Assembly: GCA_017992055.1 (NCBI GenBank)
Contig: JAGOPK010000002.1
Span: 372,001-436,000, forward strand
Source of the DNA: Burkholderiaceae bacterium
Lineage (GTDB): Bacteria; Pseudomonadota; Gammaproteobacteria; Burkholderiales; Burkholderiaceae_C
Direction: 5' to 3'
DNA length: 64,000 nt
Position 1 is the stretch's first letter. Every line of letters starts with the position of its first letter. This document shows positions 51,815 to 61,187 of this stretch, piece by piece. The notes beneath the pieces were generated by a model, which saw only the letters and a list, made by a program, of their open reading frames with translations, had not been told where the DNA came from and ran no database searches. A program made the position numbers and the translations under genes.

Positions 51815-52900
51815 ATGGCCAAGTTTCTGCCGCCTGGATCGCCCACCGCCTGGACCGCACTGCTGGCCGTGCTGGCGGCCGCGCTGCTGCTGATCTGGCC
51901 CGGCCCCGGCCAGGCGCAGAAGGCCTCGCCGCCACCGGCCGAGGCCAGCGAGCTTGCCGAGCGCAGCCGCGCCCTCGAGCGCGCCCGCCGCGCCGTTCTG
52001 GGCGTGCAGGCCACCGCCATCGAAGAAGCCCGCTCGGCGCGCACCCTGGGCCGCGAACGCGGCGGCTCGGGCGTGCTGATCTCCGACGACGGCCTGGTGC
52101 TGACCATCGGCTACCTGGTGCTGGAAGCCGAGGACGTGGTGCTGACCCTGGACGACGGCCGCACCCTGCCGGCGCGGGTGCGCGGCTACGACGTGGCCAC
52201 CGGCTTCGGCCTGGTGCAGGCGCTGGCACCGCTGGCGCCGTTTGGCATCGAGCCGGTGCGCCTGGGCCCCAGCGAGGCCCTGGCCGAAGGCGAGCCGCTG
52301 ATGGTGGCCACCGGTGGCGCCGGCGGCGGCGTCGGCGTGACGCGGCTGCTGGTGCGGCGGCCGTTCTCGGGCTACTGGGAATACCACCTCGACCAGGCCC
52401 TGCTGACCGCGCCGCCCAGCCGCAACCACAGCGGCGCCGGCCTGTTCAACGGCCGCGGCGAGCTGCTGGGCATCGGCTCGCTGTTCCTGGCCGACGCCTG
52501 GGCCGAGGACCGGCACAAGCCGACCACGCCGGCCAATCTGTTCGTGCCGGCCGAGTTGCTGGCGCCCATCCTGGCCGAGCTGCGGGAGCGTGGCCGCAGC
52601 GCCGCCAGCCAGCGCGCCTGGCTGGGCCTGAACTGCGTGGAAAGCGATGGCCAGCTGCGCGTGATGCGCGTCACCGACGACAGCCCGGCCGACGTGGCCG
52701 GCCTGGAGGCCGGTGACCAGATCGAGGCCATCGACGGCCAGCCGGTGGCCACGCTGGGCGCGCTGTGGAAGGCGCTGTGGGCCGGCGGCCCGGCCGAGCG
52801 CGAGGTGGCCCTGGCCATCCGCCGCGACGGCGCGGCGCAGACGCTGAAGGTGCACAGCGTGGACCGGCAGAAGACGCTGCGCCGGCCGCAGGGCATCTGA
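51815..52900 (+). CDS. HtrA/S1C-like protein with PDZ domain, catalytically degenerate
   Basis: This 361-residue exported protein has a signal peptide or anchor (12-34, ending GQAQ), a trypsin-like domain (about 80-260) and a PDZ domain (about 270-355; WLGLNCVES and SPADVAGLEAGDQIEAIDG). In the protease domain Ser206 in NHSGAGLF is in the right place, but the expected His is Tyr100 (LTIGYLV) and the expected Asp is Gly130 (DVATGFGLVQ). Two of three triad residues are missing, so it is probably a pseudoprotease with a binding or adaptor role. GGGAG precedes the ATG. It is convergent with the epimerase-like gene. Confidence 0.82.
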   Translation: MAKFLPPGSPTAWTALLAVLAAALLLIWPGPGQAQKASPPPAEASELAERSRALERARRAVLGVQATAIEEARSARTLGRERGGSGVLISDDGLVLTIGYLVLEAEDVVLTLDDGRTLPARVRGYDVATGFGLVQALAPLAPFGIEPVRLGPSEALAEGEPLMVATGGAGGGVGVTRLLVRRPFSGYWEYHLDQALLTAPPSRNHSGAGLFNGRGELLGIGSLFLADAWAEDRHKPTTPANLFVPAELLAPILAELRERGRSAASQRAWLGLNCVESDGQLRVMRVTDDSPADVAGLEAGDQIEAIDGQPVATLGALWKALWAGGPAEREVALAIRRDGAAQTLKVHSVDRQKTLRRPQGI

Positions 52901-52906
52901 TCCCGG

Positions 52907-53848
52907 CTAAAGCCCGGCGCGCAGGCCCTGTTCCACCGTCGGATAGCGCAGCACCAGGCGCAGCTCGGTCTTCAGCCGCCGGTTGTCGAGCCGGCGCGAC
53001 TCGCCCATGAAGCTCAGCTGCAGCGGCGACATCTGCAGGGCGGCCTGCTCGCGCGAGATGCGCGGCGGCGGCGGCAGGCCGCAGATGGCCGCGGCGCGGT
53101 CGAAGTAGTCGCCCATGCGGAGCTCGCTGTCGTCGCAGGCATGCAGCACGCGCTGCGGCCGGCCACGCCACAGCGCGGCCACGCAGGCCCGCGCCAGATC
53201 GTCGGCATGGATGTGGTTGGTGTAGACATCGTCCTCGGCACGCAGCACCGGCGTGCCGCGCAGCAGGCGCTCGCGCGGATGGCCGCCAGGCCGGTCGGCG
53301 GCATAGATGCCGGGGATGCGCAGCACGGTGACGGCCACGCCGTGGCGCTGGCCAAAGTCGCGCAGCTGGCGCTCGGCATCCACCCGGCGGCGCGCCCGGT
53401 CGGTGGCCGGGGCCACGGCGCGGGTCTCGTCGAAGCGCGCGCCCTGGCAGTCGCCATACACGCCGCTGGTGCTGGCATAGACGATGCGCCGCGGCAGGGC
53501 CTGGCGACCGCGGTGCGCCAGCGCCTGCAGCAGGGCGGCGGTGCGGGTGTCGCGCTCGCCCTGGCCCGGCGGTGGCGCCAGGTGCAGCACCGCATCGGCC
53601 AGGCCGGCCAGGCGGCGCAGGCTGGCCGGCTGGTCGAGGTTGCCGACCAGGGGCACGGCGCCCGCCGCACGCAGTTCGGCGCAGCGCGACGCATCCGAGG
53701 TCAGCGCCAGCAGGCGGCAGCGTCCGTGCAGCAGGCGCAGCACGCGCAGGCCCACGTCGCCGCATCCGACCACCAGCAGGCGGGTGGCGTGGGCATGGCG
53801 GGCCGGGGCCGGCGGCTCGGGGGCATGGGGACCAGCAGGCACAATCAT
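52907..53848 (-). CDS. NAD-dependent epimerase/dehydratase-like protein
   Basis: This 313-residue extended-SDR protein has the nucleotide-binding motif VVGCGDVGLRVL near residue 27. IVYASTSGVYGDCQGARFDE marks the epimerase/YeeZ-like group, with NHIHADDLARA further on. The usual YxxxK pair is not clear, as in other YeeZ-like members, so catalysis is uncertain. The start is ATG 53848, and the longer frame extends into the divergent gene. The substrate is unknown. Confidence 0.78.
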   Translation of the reverse strand: MIVPAGPHAPEPPAPARHAHATRLLVVGCGDVGLRVLRLLHGRCRLLALTSDASRCAELRAAGAVPLVGNLDQPASLRRLAGLADAVLHLAPPPGQGERDTRTAALLQALAHRGRQALPRRIVYASTSGVYGDCQGARFDETRAVAPATDRARRRVDAERQLRDFGQRHGVAVTVLRIPGIYAADRPGGHPRERLLRGTPVLRAEDDVYTNHIHADDLARACVAALWRGRPQRVLHACDDSELRMGDYFDRAAAICGLPPPPRISREQAALQMSPLQLSFMGESRRLDNRRLKTELRLVLRYPTVEQGLRAGL

Positions 53849-53891
53849 GGGTTGATCATCCGATGCGACCCAGTGTAGAGCCCGCCCTGCC

Positions 53892-54920
53892 ATGACCTTC
53901 ACCGTGACCCTCCAGCCTTCGGGCCGCAGCTTCGACGTGGCCCGCGACGAGGCCGTGCTGGCCGCCGCCATCCGCCAGGGCATCGGCCTGCCCTATGGCT
54001 GCCGCGACGGCGCCTGCGGCTCCTGCAAGAGCCGCCTGCTCGAAGGCCGGGTGATCCACGGGGCCCACCAGCAGAAGGCGCTGAGCCAGGCTGAGGAAGA
54101 CAGCGGCCTGATCCTGACCTGCTGCGCAACGCCGCAGACCGACTGCGTGCTCGAGGCGCGCAGCGTGCCCGGGGCCGGCGAGTTCCCGATCCTGAAGATG
54201 CCCACGCGGCTGCTGTCCATCACCCGGCCCAGCGCCGACGTGGCCGTGCTGCGCCTGCAGCTGCCGGCCAACCAGCAGTTCCAGTTCCGCGCCGGCCAGT
54301 ACATCGAGTTCCTGCTGCGCGACGGCTCGCGGCGCAGCTATTCGATGGCCAATGCGCCCAGCAACCTGGGCGAGCCGCCGTCCATCGAGCTGCACATCCG
54401 CCACATGCCCGGCGGCAAGTTCACCGACCATGTGTTCGGCGCGATGAAGGAAAAAGAAATCCTGCGCATGGAAGGGCCGTTCGGCAGCTTCTTCCTGCGC
54501 GAGGGCGACAAGCCCATGGTGCTGCTGGCCTCGGGCACCGGCTTCGCGCCGATCAAGGCGCTGATCGAGCAGATGCAGGCCCAGGGCATCGGCCGCCCGG
54601 CCGTGCTGTACTGGGGCGCGCGCCGGCCGTCCGACCTGTACCTGCACGACTGGGCCCTGCAGGCCGCGGCGGCCCTGCCGAATCTGCGTTATGTGCCGGT
54701 GCTCAGCGAGCCCACGGCCGACGATGCCTGGGGCGGCCGCACCGGCTTCGTGCACCAGGCGGTGATGGCCGACCTGCCCGATCTGTCGGGCCACGAGGTC
54801 TATGCCTGCGGCGTGCCGGTGATGGTGGAGGCTGCGCAGCGCGACTTCACGGCCCGCTGCGGTCTGCCGGCCGAGGCCTTCTTCGCCGATGCCTTCACCT
54901 CCGAAGCCGACAAGCACTGA
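53892..54920 (+). CDS. CDP-6-deoxy-delta-3,4-glucoseen reductase-like flavin reductase
   Basis: This 342-residue electron-transfer protein has an N-terminal plant-type 2Fe-2S domain: Cys37, Cys42 and Cys45 in CRDGACGSC, with a fourth Cys near 77. The FAD-binding domain contains RRSYSMAN, and the NAD-binding domain contains LLASGTGFAPIKAL. It resembles the AscD/RfbI-type proteins that Burkholderiales keep outside sugar clusters, and also oxygenase reductases such as BenC. No oxygenase or deoxysugar gene is nearby, so its partner is unknown. A Bug binding protein gene follows after 19 bases. Confidence 0.88.
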   Translation: MTFTVTLQPSGRSFDVARDEAVLAAAIRQGIGLPYGCRDGACGSCKSRLLEGRVIHGAHQQKALSQAEEDSGLILTCCATPQTDCVLEARSVPGAGEFPILKMPTRLLSITRPSADVAVLRLQLPANQQFQFRAGQYIEFLLRDGSRRSYSMANAPSNLGEPPSIELHIRHMPGGKFTDHVFGAMKEKEILRMEGPFGSFFLREGDKPMVLLASGTGFAPIKALIEQMQAQGIGRPAVLYWGARRPSDLYLHDWALQAAAALPNLRYVPVLSEPTADDAWGGRTGFVHQAVMADLPDLSGHEVYACGVPVMVEAAQRDFTARCGLPAEAFFADAFTSEADKH

Positions 54921-54939
54921 CCTGCCAGGAGATCCCTCC

Positions 54940-55929
54940 ATGTTCCGCATCTCCCGCCGGCCGCTGCTGGCCTCTGCCCTGCTGACCCTGGCCGCCGGTG
55001 CCGCCTTGGCCCAGACCGCGCGGCCCATCCGCCTGGTCGTGCCCTACCCGCCCGGCGGCCCGCTGGACGTGGCCGCGCGCACGCTGGCCGAGCGTGTGAA
55101 GGACAGCCTGGGCACGGTGCTGGTCGACAACAAGCCCGGCGCCGGCGGCAACCTGGGTGCCGACCTGGTGGCCAAGTCGGCGCCCGACGGCCACAGCCTG
55201 GTGATGGGCGCGGTGGCCACGCATGCCATCAACCCCTGGCTGTTCAGCAAGCTGCCCTACGACCCGCTGCGCGACTTCACGCCCATCACCCTGGTGGCCC
55301 AGGTGCCCAACGTGCTGGTGATGAATGCCGACACCGCGCGCCGGCTGAACATCCACACCCTGGCCGACCTGGTGGCCCATGCCAAGGCCAACCCCGGCAA
55401 GCTGAACTATGGCTCGGGCGGCAATGGCAGCGCCGGCCACCTGGCCGGCGAGATGTTCAAGGCCCAGGCCGGGCTGTTCATGGTGCACATCCCGTACGCC
55501 GGCGGCAACCCGGCCCAGCTGGCCCTGCTGTCGGGCGAGGTGGACCTGAACTTCGACAACCTGGCCACGGCCGCGGCCAACATCAAGGCCGGCAAGCTCA
55601 AGGCCCTGGCGGTGACCACGGCCAAGCCCTCGGCCGCCCTGCCCGGCGTGCCGTCCATCGCCGAGGCCGGCGCCAAACTGGGCCTGGCCCGGTTCGACAT
55701 CAGCACCTGGTTCGGCCTGTTCGGCCCGGCCGGACTGCCGGCCGATGTGACCGGCAAGCTCAACAAGGCCTTCACCGCGGCCCTGGCCACGCCCGAGACC
55801 CAGGCGCGCTTCGCCCAGCTGCTGGCCGAGCCGGCGCCGACCACGCCGGCGCAGTTTGCGGCCTTCGTCAAGGCCGAGCTGGCCAAGTACGGGCCGGTGG
55901 TCAAGGCCTCGGGCGCCAAGGTCGACTGA
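54940..55929 (+). CDS. Bug/TctC family tripartite tricarboxylate transporter substrate-binding protein
   Basis: This 329-residue periplasmic binding protein of the Bug family, which is greatly expanded in Bordetella and related genera, has the start FRISRRPLLASALLTLAAGAALAQ, a signal peptide cleaved after about 25. RPIRLVVPYPPGGPLDVAAR and VDNKPGAGGNLGADLVAKSAPDGH are strongly characteristic. No TctA or TctB genes are present, which is usual for orphan Bug proteins. AGGAGA precedes the ATG. The ligand cannot be predicted. The SpmA/SpmB-like gene follows after 15 bases. Confidence 0.92.
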   Translation: MFRISRRPLLASALLTLAAGAALAQTARPIRLVVPYPPGGPLDVAARTLAERVKDSLGTVLVDNKPGAGGNLGADLVAKSAPDGHSLVMGAVATHAINPWLFSKLPYDPLRDFTPITLVAQVPNVLVMNADTARRLNIHTLADLVAHAKANPGKLNYGSGGNGSAGHLAGEMFKAQAGLFMVHIPYAGGNPAQLALLSGEVDLNFDNLATAAANIKAGKLKALAVTTAKPSAALPGVPSIAEAGAKLGLARFDISTWFGLFGPAGLPADVTGKLNKAFTAALATPETQARFAQLLAEPAPTTPAQFAAFVKAELAKYGPVVKASGAKVD

Positions 55930-55944
55930 TCCGGCGCCGGCCCG

Positions 55945-57192
55945 ATGGTCCTGAACATCATCTGGGTCGGCTTCATCCTGGTCGGCTTTGCCGTCGCGGT
56001 GCTGCGTGCGCTGGGCGGCGAGCCGGAGATCTTCGGCAAGCTGCTGAACGGCCTGTTCGACAGCGCCAAGACCGGCTTCGACATCTCCATCGGCCTGGTC
56101 GGCGTGATGAGCCTGTGGCTGGGCATCATGAAGATCGGCGAGCAGGCCGGCGTGATCGGCCTGCTGGCGCGGGCCGTGGCGCCGTTCTTCCGGCGCATCT
56201 TTCCGCAGGTGCCGGCCGGCCACCCGGCGGGTGGCAGCATGGTGATGAACTTCAGCGCCAACATGCTGGGCCTGGACAACGCCGCCACGCCGCTGGGCCT
56301 GAAGGCCATGCGCGAGTTGCAGGAGATCAATCCGCGCAAGGACGAAGCCAGCGATCCGATGATCATGTTCCTGGTGCTCAACACCGCGGGCATCACGCTG
56401 ATCCCGACCTCGGTGATCGCCATCCGCCAGAGCCTGGCCATCGAGCAGGGCCTGGTCGGATTCAACGCCGCCGACATCTTTCTGCCCACGCTGCTGGGCA
56501 CCTTCATCAGCTTCGTCGCCGGCCTGGTGGCCGTGGCCTGGGTGCAGCGCATCCGCCTGTTCAGCGCGCCGGTGCTGGGCTTCCTGGGCGGCTTTGCGGC
56601 CATCATGGGCGGGCTGTACGCCTGGTTGAGCGGCCTGCCCACAGCCCAGATGTCGAATGCCATCGGCGTGCTGGGCAGCGCGGTGATCCTGTCCATCATC
56701 GTGCTGTTCGTGGCCGCGGCGGCGGTGCGGCGCATCAATGCCTACGAGGCCTTCGTCGACGGCGCCAAGGAGGGCTTTGGTGTCGCGGTGCAGATCATTC
56801 CCTACCTGGTGGCGATGCTGGCGGCGATCTCGGTGTTCCGCGCCAGCGGCTGCATGGACTACCTGGTGGGTGGCATCGCCGCCGGCGTGCGCGCCCTGGG
56901 CCTGGACGACGGCTTTGTGCCGGCGCTGCCGGTGGGCCTGATGAAGACGCTGTCGGGCAGCGGCGCACGCGGCCTGATGGTCGACGTGCTGAAGACCTAC
57001 GGCGTCGACTCCTTCGAGGGCCGGCTGGCGGCCATCATCCAGGGCTCGACCGAGACCACCTTCTATGTGCTGGCGGTCTACTTCGGCAGCGTGGCCATCC
57101 GCAAGACGCGTTATGCGCTGGCCTGCGGACTGTTTGCCGATGCCGTGGGCCTGGTCGGCGCCATCCTGGTGGGCTACGCCTTCTACCGGTGA
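55945..57192 (+). CDS. Fused SpmA/SpmB-type nucleoside-recognition (Gate) membrane protein
   Basis: This 415-residue integral membrane protein has about ten helices and two Gate (nucleoside recognition) domains. The first (about 40-180) has MNFSANMLGLDNAATPLGLK, like SpmA. The second (about 270-410) has GSTETTFYVLAVYFGS, like SpmB. In Bacillus SpmA and SpmB are separate and affect spore core dehydration; in non-sporeformers the fused protein has no established role. It lies in one unit with the Bug protein and the flavin reductase, and converges with mobA, whose stop abuts it. Confidence 0.82.
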   Translation: MVLNIIWVGFILVGFAVAVLRALGGEPEIFGKLLNGLFDSAKTGFDISIGLVGVMSLWLGIMKIGEQAGVIGLLARAVAPFFRRIFPQVPAGHPAGGSMVMNFSANMLGLDNAATPLGLKAMRELQEINPRKDEASDPMIMFLVLNTAGITLIPTSVIAIRQSLAIEQGLVGFNAADIFLPTLLGTFISFVAGLVAVAWVQRIRLFSAPVLGFLGGFAAIMGGLYAWLSGLPTAQMSNAIGVLGSAVILSIIVLFVAAAAVRRINAYEAFVDGAKEGFGVAVQIIPYLVAMLAAISVFRASGCMDYLVGGIAAGVRALGLDDGFVPALPVGLMKTLSGSGARGLMVDVLKTYGVDSFEGRLAAIIQGSTETTFYVLAVYFGSVAIRKTRYALACGLFADAVGLVGAILVGYAFYR

Positions 57193-57798
57193 TCAGCGTG
57201 GCTGCAGCCGCTGCAGCTCGTCCAGCGTATTGGCATTGAAGAACGCCCCGGCATCGTCGAAGACCACGGTGGCCAGGCGGTGCTGGCCGGTCCAGCGGTC
57301 GATCTTGCGCTGGCCGCCCTGCACAAAGGCCACCAGGCTTTCCAGCAAGGCGGTCTGCATCAGGCAGAACACCGGCTGAGGCTGCAGCTGGCCGTCTTCG
57401 CGCGTGGCGGCGATGGCGATCTCGGCATCCTCGGCCGCCGCGGCGGCAGCCAGGCGCTGCACCAGGTCGGTCGGGAAGTTGGGCGTGTCGCAGGGCACGG
57501 TCACCAGCCAGGGCGTGTCGGCATGCTCCAGCCCGGCCAGAAAGCCGGCCAGCGGCCCCGGATAGTCGGCCAGCGCATCGGGCCACACCGGCACGCCCAT
57601 GGCCTCGTAGGCGCCCAGGTTGCGGTTGGCATTGATCATCACCTGGCCCACCTGCGGGCCCAGGCGCAGCAGCGCATGCAGGGCCAGCGGCAGGCCCAGG
57701 TGGTTCTGCAGGCCCTTGTCGACGCCGCCCATGCGGCTGCCGCGGCCGCCGGCCAGCACCAGGCCGGTGATGTCTTGAGTGTCGATGGTGGTGCCCAT
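57193..57798 (-). CDS. mobA: Molybdenum cofactor guanylyltransferase
   Basis: This 201-residue enzyme adds GMP to molybdopterin to make the MGD cofactor used by formate dehydrogenases and other DMSO-reductase family enzymes. The binding loop [15 protein letters not shown] is at 15-29, and [12 protein letters not shown] and [10 protein letters not shown] are typical of MobA. It begins 4 bases after the TorD-like gene, so it belongs to the leftward block for molybdoenzyme maturation. Confidence 0.93.
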   Translation of the reverse strand: MGTTIDTQDITGLVLAGGRGSRMGGVDKGLQNHLGLPLALHALLRLGPQVGQVMINANRNLGAYEAMGVPVWPDALADYPGPLAGFLAGLEHADTPWLVTVPCDTPNFPTDLVQRLAAAAAAEDAEIAIAATREDGQLQPQPVFCLMQTALLESLVAFVQGGQRKIDRWTGQHRLATVVFDDAGAFFNANTLDELQRLQPR

Positions 57799-57802
57799 GG
57801 CT

Positions 57803-58438
57803 TCAGGCCTCCAGCAGGTCGAAGCCCTGGGTCTCGACGGCGACGAAGGCCCGCGTCAGCGCCGCCACCGGCCGCCACAGGCTGGCGCGGGGATGGGCTT
57901 CGACCGCATCGCACAGGCGCTCGACCCAGGTCTGCACATGGGCGCGGAAGAAGCGGCGCTGCTGCTCCAGATTGCAGGTGGCCACGTCGTCGCCGGCGAT
58001 CAGCCAGCGCATGACCTCGAACACATAACTCACATGGTCCTCGGTCTCCAGCTGGTTGGCGTCACGCCCCAGGCCGAGTGCCGCCAGGTCGCTGCGCAGC
58101 CGGGCCAGCGGCGCCTCGTTGAGAAAGCCGGCCAGGTAGAACGAGCCATAGGCAAACACCTCGGGCTTGCCGATGCCGTGGAACAGCGCCTCGTGCTCGG
58201 CGGCGGCCTGGTCCGGCGTGGTGGCGCGCATGGCCGCCACCAGCTCGGCCCAGGGCGCTTCCAGCACGCCGCCGGGCTGGGGCGCCTGGGTCACGGCCAC
58301 GCCAAACTGCTGCAGCAGCGCGGCATCGGGCGGCGCCAGCCACAGCCGGGCCAGCAGGCCGTAGAGCTCGGCCCGGGCGATCTCCTCGCTGTCGTCCATG
58401 CTGGCGAAGCTGAGGGCACGCAGTTGGTCGTCGTTCAT
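57803..58438 (-). CDS. TorD-family molybdoenzyme chaperone
   Basis: This 211-residue all-helical protein is of the TorD/DmsD family, which bind the Tat signal of molybdoenzymes and help cofactor insertion. The stretch [17 protein letters not shown] near the start, [28 protein letters not shown] and [17 protein letters not shown] are typical of the formate-dehydrogenase-associated type. It begins 22 bases after the polyferredoxin gene and lies directly before mobA, which fits. Its client enzyme is not in the window. Confidence 0.88.
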   Translation of the reverse strand: MNDDQLRALSFASMDDSEEIARAELYGLLARLWLAPPDAALLQQFGVAVTQAPQPGGVLEAPWAELVAAMRATTPDQAAAEHEALFHGIGKPEVFAYGSFYLAGFLNEAPLARLRSDLAALGLGRDANQLETEDHVSYVFEVMRWLIAGDDVATCNLEQQRRFFRAHVQTWVERLCDAVEAHPRASLWRPVAALTRAFVAVETQGFDLLEA

Positions 58439-58460
58439 GGTCGCTGTCGTGTGGGACGGA

Positions 58461-60692
58461 TCACAGATCCTGGATGCGCACTTCGTTCGGGTTGCTGTGC
58501 AGGTCGATGACGCGGCAGTCGCCGCACATCTTCAGCCGCTCCAGCGCCGCGCCCTGGAAGGCCGGGTGGCCGGACAGCTTGCCCAGCATGTTCTCGATGG
58601 CGCGCAGCGTGCCGAAGGGCTTGCCGCAGCGCACGCAGGCAAAGGGCTCGACCTCGTGCAGCACGCGGCTGGCCTTGCGCGCCTTGCCGCCATCGGCCAG
58701 CCACAGCCGCGGCGCCAGCGTGATGGCCTGCTCCGGGCAGGTGGTGCGGCACAGGCCGCATTGCACGCAGTTGGACTCGATGAACTTCAGCTGCGGCCGC
58801 TCGGGATTGTCGGCCAGCGCGCCCTCGGGGCAGGCGCCGACGCAGCTCAGGCACAGCGTGCACTTGTCGGCATCCACCTGCAGCGCGCCGAACGGGTTGC
58901 CGGCGGCCGGCAGTGCAATCGCCGCCTCGCCGGCCGGCACCTGCGGCGCCTGCTCCAGCAGGTGCTCGATGGCCAGGGTCAGCGCACCGCGCTTGTCGGC
59001 CGGCACGGCAAAGCTGGCCGCCCTGGCCACGCCCTGGGCCGGCGCGGCGCGCAGCGCGGCATCCAGGGCCGGCAGGTCGCGCGCATCGCGGGCCTCGATC
59101 AGCCGCAGGTGCTCGCCGGCATAGCCCAGGCCCTGCAGGATGGCCTGGCCCACGGCCATCTGCTCGGCCAGCGCGGCGCGGTACTCGGGCGCCTCCTCGT
59201 CGGTGAGCAGCAGCCAGACCTGGCTGGCGCCCTGGGCGATGGCCGACAGCCACAGCTCCAGGCCGACGCTGGCCGTGTGCCACAGGCCCACCGGGATCAC
59301 GCGCGCCGGCACGCCGTGCAGGCTCTTGTCCAGGCGCGCGGCGCGGCCCAGCTCGTCGATCAGCCGGCTGCCGGCGCCGTCGCTGTGCAGCAGCAGCGCG
59401 GCGTCGCGGCCACCGGCCGCGGCATGGGCCTGCAGCAGGGTGCGCAGGCGCGCCCCGGTGTCCTGCGGGCCGGGGTAGGCAAAGCTCATCGCGCCGCTGG
59501 GGCAGACGGTGGAGCAGGCGCCGCAGCCCACGCACAGATGCGGCTCGACGATCACGCCGCCGCCCTGGGGCTGGGGCGTGGCCGGGGCCGTGCTTTCACC
59601 CGGCACGCCGCGGCGCTTGCCCAGGGTCTTGCCCTTCAGCGAGGCATCGCTGCGGATGGCGCGCGCCGAGCACACGTCGATGCAGGCCGTGCAGCCGATC
59701 TGCTGGTTGCGGCTGTGCGCGCAGAGCTTGGCGCGGTAGCTGAAGAAGCGCGGCTTCTCGAACTCGCCGACCAGGCCACGCAGCTGGCGCACCGCGGCCT
59801 GCAGCCTGTGCTGATCGGCGCCGACATGGAAATAGCCCTGCGGCGGCTGGTGCTGGCCGAAGGCCGGCGCGGGACGCAGGTCCAGCACCAGGTCGAAGCG
59901 GTCTTCGGCGGCCTGCGGCGCGCGCTGGAAATCGATGGCGCCGGCCGCATCGCAGGCCTGCACGCAATCGCGGTGGCTCTTGCAGGCGGCCAGGTCGATC
60001 TGGTAGCTGAAGTCGATGGCGCCTTCGGGGCAGGCGGCGATGCAGGCATTGCAGCGCGTGCACAGGTCCAGGTCGATGGGGTTGTGGCTTTCCCAGGCCA
60101 CGTCGAACGCGCCCAGCCAGCCGTCCAGGCGGGTCAGGCGGCCGGCATGCACCGCCTGCAGCCGCGCCTGAGGCAGCGCGCCGCCGGCACGATCGAGCAG
60201 CAGGCTCACATCCAGCACATCGGACAGCAGCTCGGCCGCGGCGCTGGCCGCATCGGCGCCGCCGATGACCAGGCAGCGGCCGGCCGAGCGGTAGCCGACC
60301 GTGCCCACCGGCTCCGCCTCGGGCCGCTGGGCGGCGGCGATCAGCGCCGCCATCTTGGCCGTGGCGCGGGCGCCGTCGCGCGACCAGCCGCCGGTCTCGC
60401 GCAGGTTGACGAAGCGGATCGGCCGCACGCTCTCGGGCGCCGCGCCCTCGGTCTGCGCATTCAGCTCCAGGAACAGCCGGCGCTCCTGGGTGCAGGCCAC
60501 CAGCAGCGACTCGGCGCTGGCGCCGGTGGCCTTGGCCGCGCGCTGGAAGGCGCCGGCCTCGCGCCGGCACAGGCCGCTGTGCACCTGCTCCAGGCCCTCA
60601 GGGCTGGCGCCCGGGGTCTGGCTCAGCGCTCGGCTCAGCGCCGGGGCGTCCAGCGTCATCGTGCGGTTGCAGTCGCAGATCAGCGTTTTCAT
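58461..60692 (-). CDS. Polyferredoxin (multiple 4Fe-4S clusters), formate-dehydrogenase-associated
   Basis: This large 743-residue cytoplasmic protein has many Cys motifs: CTRCNACIAACPEG, CKSHRDCVQACDAAG, CVGCGACSTVCPSG, CTLCLSCVGACPEG and CVQCGLCRTTCPEQ, a further Cys group in CTACIDVC, and a C-terminal pair of CxxC (CVRC and CGDC). This gives at least six 4Fe-4S sites. The start MKTLICDCNRTMTLD matches the family N-terminus. Such proteins lie beside formate dehydrogenase genes in Burkholderiales and are thought to aid electron transfer or assembly. The first 95 bases overlap the end of the DUF3306 gene in a different frame. Confidence 0.88.
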   Translation of the reverse strand: MKTLICDCNRTMTLDAPALSRALSQTPGASPEGLEQVHSGLCRREAGAFQRAAKATGASAESLLVACTQERRLFLELNAQTEGAAPESVRPIRFVNLRETGGWSRDGARATAKMAALIAAAQRPEAEPVGTVGYRSAGRCLVIGGADAASAAAELLSDVLDVSLLLDRAGGALPQARLQAVHAGRLTRLDGWLGAFDVAWESHNPIDLDLCTRCNACIAACPEGAIDFSYQIDLAACKSHRDCVQACDAAGAIDFQRAPQAAEDRFDLVLDLRPAPAFGQHQPPQGYFHVGADQHRLQAAVRQLRGLVGEFEKPRFFSYRAKLCAHSRNQQIGCTACIDVCSARAIRSDASLKGKTLGKRRGVPGESTAPATPQPQGGGVIVEPHLCVGCGACSTVCPSGAMSFAYPGPQDTGARLRTLLQAHAAAGGRDAALLLHSDGAGSRLIDELGRAARLDKSLHGVPARVIPVGLWHTASVGLELWLSAIAQGASQVWLLLTDEEAPEYRAALAEQMAVGQAILQGLGYAGEHLRLIEARDARDLPALDAALRAAPAQGVARAASFAVPADKRGALTLAIEHLLEQAPQVPAGEAAIALPAAGNPFGALQVDADKCTLCLSCVGACPEGALADNPERPQLKFIESNCVQCGLCRTTCPEQAITLAPRLWLADGGKARKASRVLHEVEPFACVRCGKPFGTLRAIENMLGKLSGHPAFQGAALERLKMCGDCRVIDLHSNPNEVRIQDL

Positions 60693-61179
60693 CGGGGGCG
60701 GCTTCGGACGGGGGCGGGGGGACGGGCTGCTTGTCTTCTTCTTCGTCAAACAGCCGCAGGAACTGCGACTGCGCCATCTGCTTCAGCCAGCTGGCGGGCA
60801 GAGGATCGGGCTTGCCATAGTCGTCGATGTAGACATCCATGCCGTCCATCACATTGAAGTGCGGATCGGCAAACAGCTTCTTCAGCGCCGCATTCTTGAC
60901 CTGCGGGTCGACGCCCGGGGCGACGAAGCGCCGCACCTCGGCGCCGGGGGCCAGCGCGGCCACGTCGTCCAGCGTCGGTGGCGGCGGTGCGGCCGGTGCC
61001 GGCTCGGCGGGAGGGGCTGGCTCGGTGGCCGGCGCGACCGGCGCAGCCACGGCCACCGGCCCGGGCGGCACGGCCGCCGGCACCGGCTCGGCCACCGGCG
61101 CGCCCTGGCGCACCAGGGTCTTGCGCCGCGACCAGCGCGACAGAAAGCCGCCGTCGCCGTCGGAAGAATCGGCCGCCAT
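60598..61179 (-). CDS. DUF3306 family protein
   Basis: This 193-residue protein has an Arg/Lys-containing start (FLSRWSRRKTLVR), a Pro/Ala-rich middle (30-85) and the conserved core KNAALKKLFADPHFNVMDGM with DVYIDDYGKPDPLP, which is typical of DUF3306. The function is unknown; the family is found next to formate dehydrogenase. Its last 95 bases overlap the start of the polyferredoxin gene, an unusually long overlap. It begins 8 bases after the DUF3305 gene. Confidence 0.85.
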   Translation of the reverse strand: MAADSSDGDGGFLSRWSRRKTLVRQGAPVAEPVPAAVPPGPVAVAAPVAPATEPAPPAEPAPAAPPPPTLDDVAALAPGAEVRRFVAPGVDPQVKNAALKKLFADPHFNVMDGMDVYIDDYGKPDPLPASWLKQMAQSQFLRLFDEEEDKQPVPPPPSEAAPDENADLRLQPHDDAGRPGAEPSAEPDPGRQP

Positions 61180-61187
61180 CGCCGGCC

